This document shows, piece by piece, positions 32,398 through 35,243 of a DNA stretch of 35,243 nucleotides. Where the stretch lies: the NCBI GenBank assembly GCA_002437115.1, contig DJOD01000047.1, forward strand, positions 1 to 35,243, read 5' to 3'. A program made the position numbers and the translations under genes. Source of the stretch: Prevotella sp. UBA6447. GTDB lineage: Bacteria; Bacteroidota; Bacteroidia; Bacteroidales; Bacteroidaceae. The notes beneath the pieces are model-generated. The model was not told where the DNA came from and did no database searches. It saw nothing but the letters and a program-made list of their open reading frames with translations. How positions within the stretch are numbered: the first letter of the stretch is position 1; every line of letters starts with the position of its first letter.

Positions 32398-32619
32398 TCA
32401 ATGAATTGGCGTGGGACTATTGCATGCTATTGACATAGAGGTTGTGGAAAGACCTAACAGAAAATAACAAACAATAGCCCACGCCAATAGGTATATTATT
32501 CCTTGTCCAAATTGACAAGACTCAATAATCCTACGGCGTGAGCAGAATTGCTTGCCATCCATTCTGTTTCGAAACTTCCACATTTCTATGTCTGGACAAC
32601 GAACAATACGCTCACTCAT
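32398..32619 (-). CDS. Small ORF in the operon leader, possible membrane peptide
   Basis: 73 residues from ATG 32619, located between the operon promoter (32667-32696) and the first main gene. A basic, cysteine-containing N-terminal half (FRNRMDGKQFCSRRRIIESC) is followed by a hydrophobic helix (GIIYLLAWAIVCYFLLGLS) and a short polar tail. No family recognised. The ORF has the right orientation to be translated from the operon transcript, and its 3' end overlaps the inverted repeat at 32405-32488. It could be a small gene, a leader peptide, or a chance ORF. The stop is 65 bases before the start of the membrane protein gene. Confidence 0.4.
   Translation of the reverse strand: MSERIVRCPDIEMWKFRNRMDGKQFCSRRRIIESCQFGQGIIYLLAWAIVCYFLLGLSTTSMSIACNSPTPIH
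32405..32488. repeat. Inverted repeat in the GTPase operon leader
   Basis: The left arm ATTGGCGTGGGACTATTG (32405-32422) and right arm CAATAGCCCACGCCAAT (32472-32488) are complementary except for one extra A in the left arm. The loop of about 49 bases contains a smaller AGGT/ACCT hairpin. In RNA it forms a long stable stem just ahead of the first main gene of the operon. Confidence 0.8.
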
Positions 32620-32666
32620 AGTGTCTTCTACGCTCGCGCTCAATTGCGTTCACTCCTACACTGCCA

Positions 32667-32696
32667 CAAAGTTATAAAATATTCTTAGAACCACCA
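32667..32696 (-). promoter_or_regulatory. Promoter of the GTPase operon
   Basis: The minus strand has TTG (32696-32694), a 19-base spacer and TAACTTTG (32674-32667), matching the Bacteroidota promoter pattern. Transcription would start near 32660 and run through the small ORF and inverted repeat to the operon, giving a leader of about 330 bases. Confidence 0.6.
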
Positions 32697-32788
32697 ATAT
32701 TTTATCAAAAAAATATAATTTTTGCTGGAAAGCAGATTATATTGTTATCGACTTGATATGCCCCTTGAATGGAGAGGCGGATTCCAAA

Positions 32789-32805
32789 AGCAAGTGCAAA
32801 ATTAA
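32789..32805. repeat. 17-bp direct repeat, right copy
   Basis: AGCAAGTGCAAAATTAA, identical to 26417-26433 and in the same orientation. It too contains a minus-strand TAATTTTG. The next 19 bases to the right also show partial similarity to those beside the left copy (CTTT and AAA blocks in register), then similarity is lost. Confidence 0.75.
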
Positions 32806-32981
32806 TACGAACGTTTTTAAAGTTACTTTCTCCCACGAGCTACATGGATGCACAAAATATACCGGACAATACTTGCGTACGTTATCCTTTAACACCCCTG
32901 CCATTGGCTACAAATACCGACATTTATGGCACACTCGGGACTTTAACACGTTTGGCAATTCACGCCAGGCTTTATCAAAGA

Positions 32982-33008
32982 AGCCTTTGGCCATTCTGAC
33001 CAAAGGCT
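32982..33008. terminator. Hairpin terminator, probably of the tRNA operon
   Basis: AGCCTTTGG (32982-32990) and CCAAAGGCT (33000-33008) pair perfectly. On the plus strand the hairpin is followed by TTTTT; on the minus strand by TTCTTTG. It lies just beyond the last tRNA of the minus-strand cluster and may end transcription from both sides. Confidence 0.7.
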
Positions 33009-33020
33009 TTTTTCCAGTTG

Positions 33021-33092
33021 TAGTGGATAGGGGAATCGAACCCCTATGCCAAGATTGAGAATCTTGTATCCTAACCATTAGATGAATCCACC
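33021..33092 (-). tRNA. tRNA-Glu (CTC), copy 2 of cluster
   Basis: Acceptor GGTGGAT/ATCCACT (with a G-T first pair), discriminator A. The anticodon stem CAAGA/TCTTG encloses TTCTCAA, giving anticodon CTC. The T arm has GGGGTTCGATTCCCC. 72 bases, CCA not encoded. Last gene of the Ser-Glu-Glu tRNA operon. Confidence 0.93.
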
Positions 33093-33118
33093 AAAGAGCA
33101 AAATTCAAACTTCTTTTG

Positions 33119-33190
33119 TACTCGGTATGAGAATCGAACTCATATGCCAAGATTGAGAATCTTGTATCCTAACCGTTAGATGAACCGAGC
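33119..33190 (-). tRNA. tRNA-Glu (CTC), copy 1 of cluster
   Basis: Acceptor GCTCGGT/ACCGAGT, discriminator A. The D arm and anticodon arm are identical to the next copy except for one D-loop base, with anticodon CTC. The acceptor and T stems differ (TGAGTTCGATTCTCA), so it is not a simple recent duplicate. Confidence 0.93.
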
Positions 33191-33229
33191 ATACGTTTCA
33201 AAAAACTCTTTGCAAAGCAATCATTTTTG

Positions 33230-33317
33230 CGGAAGCTGGGGGATTCGAACCCCCGGTACGCTAATTGCGCACGGCAGTTTAGCAAACTGCTGGTTTCAGC
33301 CACTCACCCAAACTTCC
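33230..33317 (-). tRNA. tRNA-Ser (GCT)
   Basis: Acceptor GGAAGTT/AGCTTCC with discriminator G. The anticodon stem GCAGT/ACTGC encloses TTGCTAA, giving anticodon GCT. A long variable arm (class II) is present, and the T arm is GGGGGTTCGAATCCCCC. 88 bases. First gene of the cluster. Confidence 0.95.
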
Positions 33318-33361
33318 TTGGCTTTGTAAACCTTAACTGCACCCGTTTTCCAAATGCGTTG

Positions 33362-33393
33362 CAAAGGTAGCACTTTTATTCGTAACTTCCAAA
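33362..33393 (-). promoter_or_regulatory. Near-consensus promoter of the tRNA cluster
   Basis: The minus strand has TTTG (33393-33390), a 20-base spacer and TACCTTTG (33369-33362), placed 44 bases before the tRNA-Ser 5' end. Confidence 0.75.
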
Positions 33394-33766
33394 TATTAAG
33401 CCCACTTTTTGCCCCTGTTTCTGAAAACTAAATAAAACATAAGGAAAAAAATAAAGTTCATCAGAAATAAGGAGTGATCAGGCTTCTGTGATTTTAAACA
33501 TAAACCAGTATAAGACGTCCTACGTGGAGGGATTCATCTGGCCCATGACAAAAGACAACGAGCTCCGCGTTGCATTCGTTTGGAGCCTCTATCCTCTGTA
33601 AAGTTGCCTCTCATTGCCTCTGTTGGCGTAAAATTCATTTTGCTGTTTGCATAGAAGCGGAGTACATGCCAGTTCAAAAAGTCCTATCGCTCCGGCCCCC
33701 GAAGAGCAAAACAGAATGAAGGATAAAGTATACAAGTTGCGCTTCCACATGGGATTATTACCCATG
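33394..33766. other. Gene-free stretch between tRNA promoter and secreted-protein genes
   Basis: No ORF with a convincing start and composition. A short imperfect inverted pair surrounds 33640-33720 (TCATTTTGCTGTTTGC against GAGCAAAACAGAATGA). A perfect ACATGGG/CCCATGT hairpin (33747-33753 and 33761-33767) abuts the stop of the next minus-strand gene; it lacks a T-run and is a weak terminator candidate. Confidence 0.5.
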
Positions 33767-34195
33767 TCACTTATTGGCAGTTGTTAGCTTGAAAGCCACT
33801 CCATCCTTAAACCGCATGATGAACATGTGCGGCAATTGTGATAAGTCGAGCAGCGCATTGGCCTTGAGCGTTGCCAACTTTTTGCCATCCAGCGCGAAGA
33901 TATGGGCAGGAGCCTTTACCGTCAACCTTTGCCCGTCAAGTAAGTAATACTTATTAGCTTCCGCCGCGATAACCTGACTTATCCCCATTGTGGTCACAGC
34001 ATCTATAGTAACTATAAAGGAGCCAAACACAAACTTAACATTCCCCAAGTCGCTCTCTTGTGGAGACAGCCAATGACCATAACCCACATAGGAATCCGTC
34101 TGCAACGGGGCCACCACAACGCCCGCTCGCGCAGGCTCATCAGCGGAAACGGCAAGCCAACTGAAAAGGGAAAACAGCAAAGCAAATATTCTCAT
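33767..34195 (-). CDS. Small secreted protein with T9SS type A-like C-terminus
   Basis: 142 residues from ATG 34195. The signal peptide is RIFALLFSLFSWLAVSAD; an upstream ATG at 34234 would add 13 residues including FFFRR before it. The mature part has short beta strands (GVVVAPLQTDSYVGYG, VKFVFGSFIVTID). The last 55 residues (YLLDGQRLTVKAPAHIFALD, GKKLATLKANALLDLSQLP, FIMRFKDGVAFKL) resemble the T9SS type A sorting domain, whose typical form is a small Ig-like fold with a xxDLxGKxV phrase and a final basic strand. It is likely exported to the cell surface. It lies 68 bases downstream of another secreted protein gene on the same strand, so both may be co-transcribed. No further function is recognisable. 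Confidence 0.7.
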   Translation of the reverse strand: MRIFALLFSLFSWLAVSADEPARAGVVVAPLQTDSYVGYGHWLSPQESDLGNVKFVFGSFIVTIDAVTTMGISQVIAAEANKYYLLDGQRLTVKAPAHIFALDGKKLATLKANALLDLSQLPHMFIMRFKDGVAFKLTTANK

Positions 34196-34263
34196 AACGA
34201 ATCTTCTAAAAAAGAAAACAATTATCAATGACAACAGAAAACATCAAACAGGAAAGAATCACA

Positions 34264-34956
34264 CTATTGCTTCCACAAGATGACGTTGTCGCCCAGAAAA
34301 GCATCGCATCCGCCCAAACAAAGCGAAAGTTCCTCCTTGTCATATACAGAGAAAGCCACATACTTACGTCCTGTCTTTGAGCCTTCTGTAATATCAAATG
34401 TCACAAATCCCAAATTGTTTACTTTCCATCGACCGCTACTAATAAGCTCATCATCATCATAACCATAAGAAAAGGTGCCATCCGCTTTAAAAACAAATAT
34501 TTGCGGATCATAATCCTTTTCCTCTGTCTTAGTTAGCCAAGTGCCACAAAGTACATCCTTTGTTACGACACCATCTACCGACGCAGCACACAAAGCAAAA
34601 GGTACGGACTTAACTTGAGAAGCACCCAAGGGAGAGCCGTTGACATAAGCCTTGAGAAAATAAGCTCCTTTCGACCAGTCCACATTCCTGAAATCCAAGC
34701 CTATCGTGCAAATGCCCGCCTGGGAAGAAGTAACTTTCCCGTCATAGATCCAAACAATCTCACCGTTCTCAGAATTTAGAAGAAGTTCCACGCGAACAGA
34801 TAATGACGTGTTAGCAAGGACCTTCCCTGTGGTAGGGTCAATAGCCATCAGCTGGTAATCCATCGTGGACGGAACTTGAGAAGACACATTCAAGGAAACC
34901 GCTACACAAAACAGTAACATCAAGCACCGTAAAAAAAACTTTTTTTCCATATTCAT
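34264..34956 (-). CDS. Secreted surface-type protein with lipocalin-like C-terminal domain
   Basis: About 230 residues from ATG 34956 (ATG 34950 also possible). Signal peptide KKFFLRCLMLLFCVAVSLNVSSQ. The first domain (about 25-125: MDYQLMAIDPTTGKVLANTS, VRVELLLNSENGEIVWIYDG, GAYFLKAYVNGSPLG, QVKSVPFALCAASVDG) is the Ig/fibronectin-like N-terminal domain common in Bacteroidota surface proteins. The second (about 130-230: GTWLTKTEEKDYDPQIFVFK, DGTFSYGYDDDELISSGRWK, YVAFSVYDKEELSLC) matches the pattern of lipocalin-like stress domains (GTW near the start, then FKxDGTF and GxWK). A much longer ORF to 35070 begins in a region of promoter sequence and is rejected as start. The ligand is unknown. 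Confidence 0.7.
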   Translation of the reverse strand: MNMEKKFFLRCLMLLFCVAVSLNVSSQVPSTMDYQLMAIDPTTGKVLANTSLSVRVELLLNSENGEIVWIYDGKVTSSQAGICTIGLDFRNVDWSKGAYFLKAYVNGSPLGASQVKSVPFALCAASVDGVVTKDVLCGTWLTKTEEKDYDPQIFVFKADGTFSYGYDDDELISSGRWKVNNLGFVTFDITEGSKTGRKYVAFSVYDKEELSLCLGGCDAFLGDNVILWKQ

Positions 34957-34984
34957 GAATTTAAAACAAACCAGCCAAGTCTCG

Positions 34985-35015
34985 CAAACGTAAACAGGCA
35001 AGTTCAAAGAACAAA
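34985..35015 (-). promoter_or_regulatory. Near-consensus promoter of the secreted protein pair
   Basis: The minus strand has TTTG (35015-35012), a 19-base spacer and TACGTTTG (34992-34985), ending 28 bases before the ATG at 34956. It excludes start codons further upstream. Confidence 0.65.
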
Positions 35016-35180
35016 TATAGAACAAAAGTAACAAGAAAAAAGAAAACTCGCAAACCAACAATTCAGCCATCCTGCTTAAATGGTTGAGAAAAAGGATAAC
35101 TTGCTATAAAACAAGCCTAAAATAAGAAAAAAGCGAAAGAAAACACACCATAAAAAAATAAGCGAGGCTCCAATACGCAA

Positions 35181-35215
35181 GAAGCCCGAAGACTCAACTT
35201 GAATCTTCGGGCTTC
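35181..35215. terminator. Strong inverted repeat near window end
   Basis: Arms GAAGCCCGAAGA (35181-35192) and TCTTCGGGCTTC (35204-35215) pair perfectly over 12 bases with an 11-base loop. No long T-run follows on either strand (minus: TTGCGTA; plus: AATCCTCTTTG). It may be the terminator of a gene lying outside the window. Confidence 0.6.
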
Positions 35216-35243
35216 AATCCTCTTTGAAAGAAGGCGGCTACCT

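Noticed and set aside
32753..33058. Plus-strand ORF of about 100 residues running into the tRNA-Glu gene
   Set aside because: It overlaps the terminator hairpin and a tRNA gene and shows no motif or start context.
33021..33190. Long direct repeat between two loci near the accessory region, as an attachment site
   Set aside because: The repeat is explained by two tRNA-Glu genes with the same anticodon arm. They belong to one tRNA operon with differing acceptor and T stems, and nothing lies between them.

Overview
The window looks like a chromosomal segment of a Bacteroidota member, most likely Prevotellaceae (Prevotella/Segatella-like). The basis is Bacteroidota-type promoters (TTTG or TTG, about 19-20 bases, then TAnnTTTG) in front of many genes, type 9 secretion sorting domains, a DUF3078 protein, a PorT-like barrel, and close protein resemblance to Prevotella/Bacteroides families. 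No database search was possible; family names come from recognised motifs.

Layout. (1) 58-2017, minus: a decayed 3' piece of an RHS gene with two reading-frame breaks, its AT-rich C-terminal tip, and a small ATGA-overlapping ORF that could be the cognate immunity gene. The RHS reading frame resumes only 2 bases after the hrpB stop codon. (2) 2020-7114: helicase hrpB, divergent lptB (LPS-export ATPase) and tig (trigger factor) with a clear terminator. (3) 7177-8093: a gene-free stretch holding a 22-bp tandem repeat (three copies) and a roughly 190-bp element with 18-bp inverted ends. (4) 8094-12093: Cof-type HAD phosphatase, AzgA-type purine permease, then a compact plus-strand group (YgbA/nitrous-oxide-promoter family protein, a 77-aa unknown, an AlkZ-related protein, an FMN-binding split-barrel protein). 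(5) 12107-20962, all minus: secreted alpha/beta hydrolase, tRNA-Tyr, LysE-type exporter, DUF3078 outer-membrane protein, two tandem POT-family transporters, a PorT-like barrel and a LysM plus periplasmic-binding-fold protein. (6) 21100-25826, plus: a protein with a type B T9SS sorting domain, uvrA, and a porin-like barrel.

(7) 25929-32800 is visibly more AT-rich than the housekeeping DNA around it. It holds a GNAT acetyltransferase, two small overlapping ORFs, and a tightly packed minus-strand operon (32332 to 27114). This operon encodes a four-helix membrane protein, a P-loop GTPase, a membrane-spanning coiled-coil protein broken into two overlapping ORFs, a retropepsin-like aspartic protease lipoprotein, and a second membrane-spanning coiled-coil protein that is a diverged paralogue of the broken one. 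A leader with its own promoter, a small ORF and a hairpin precedes it. A 17-bp direct repeat brackets the region from just outside the GNAT start codon to beyond the operon promoter. I think this is the most interesting part of the window: a candidate GTPase-centred envelope-spanning (possibly conflict/defence) system whose function I cannot name.

(8) 33021-33393: a three-tRNA operon (Ser-GCT, Glu-CTC, Glu-CTC) with a near-consensus promoter. (9) 33767-34956: two small secreted proteins with T9SS/surface-protein-like features, again behind a near-consensus promoter, with a strong inverted repeat near the window end.
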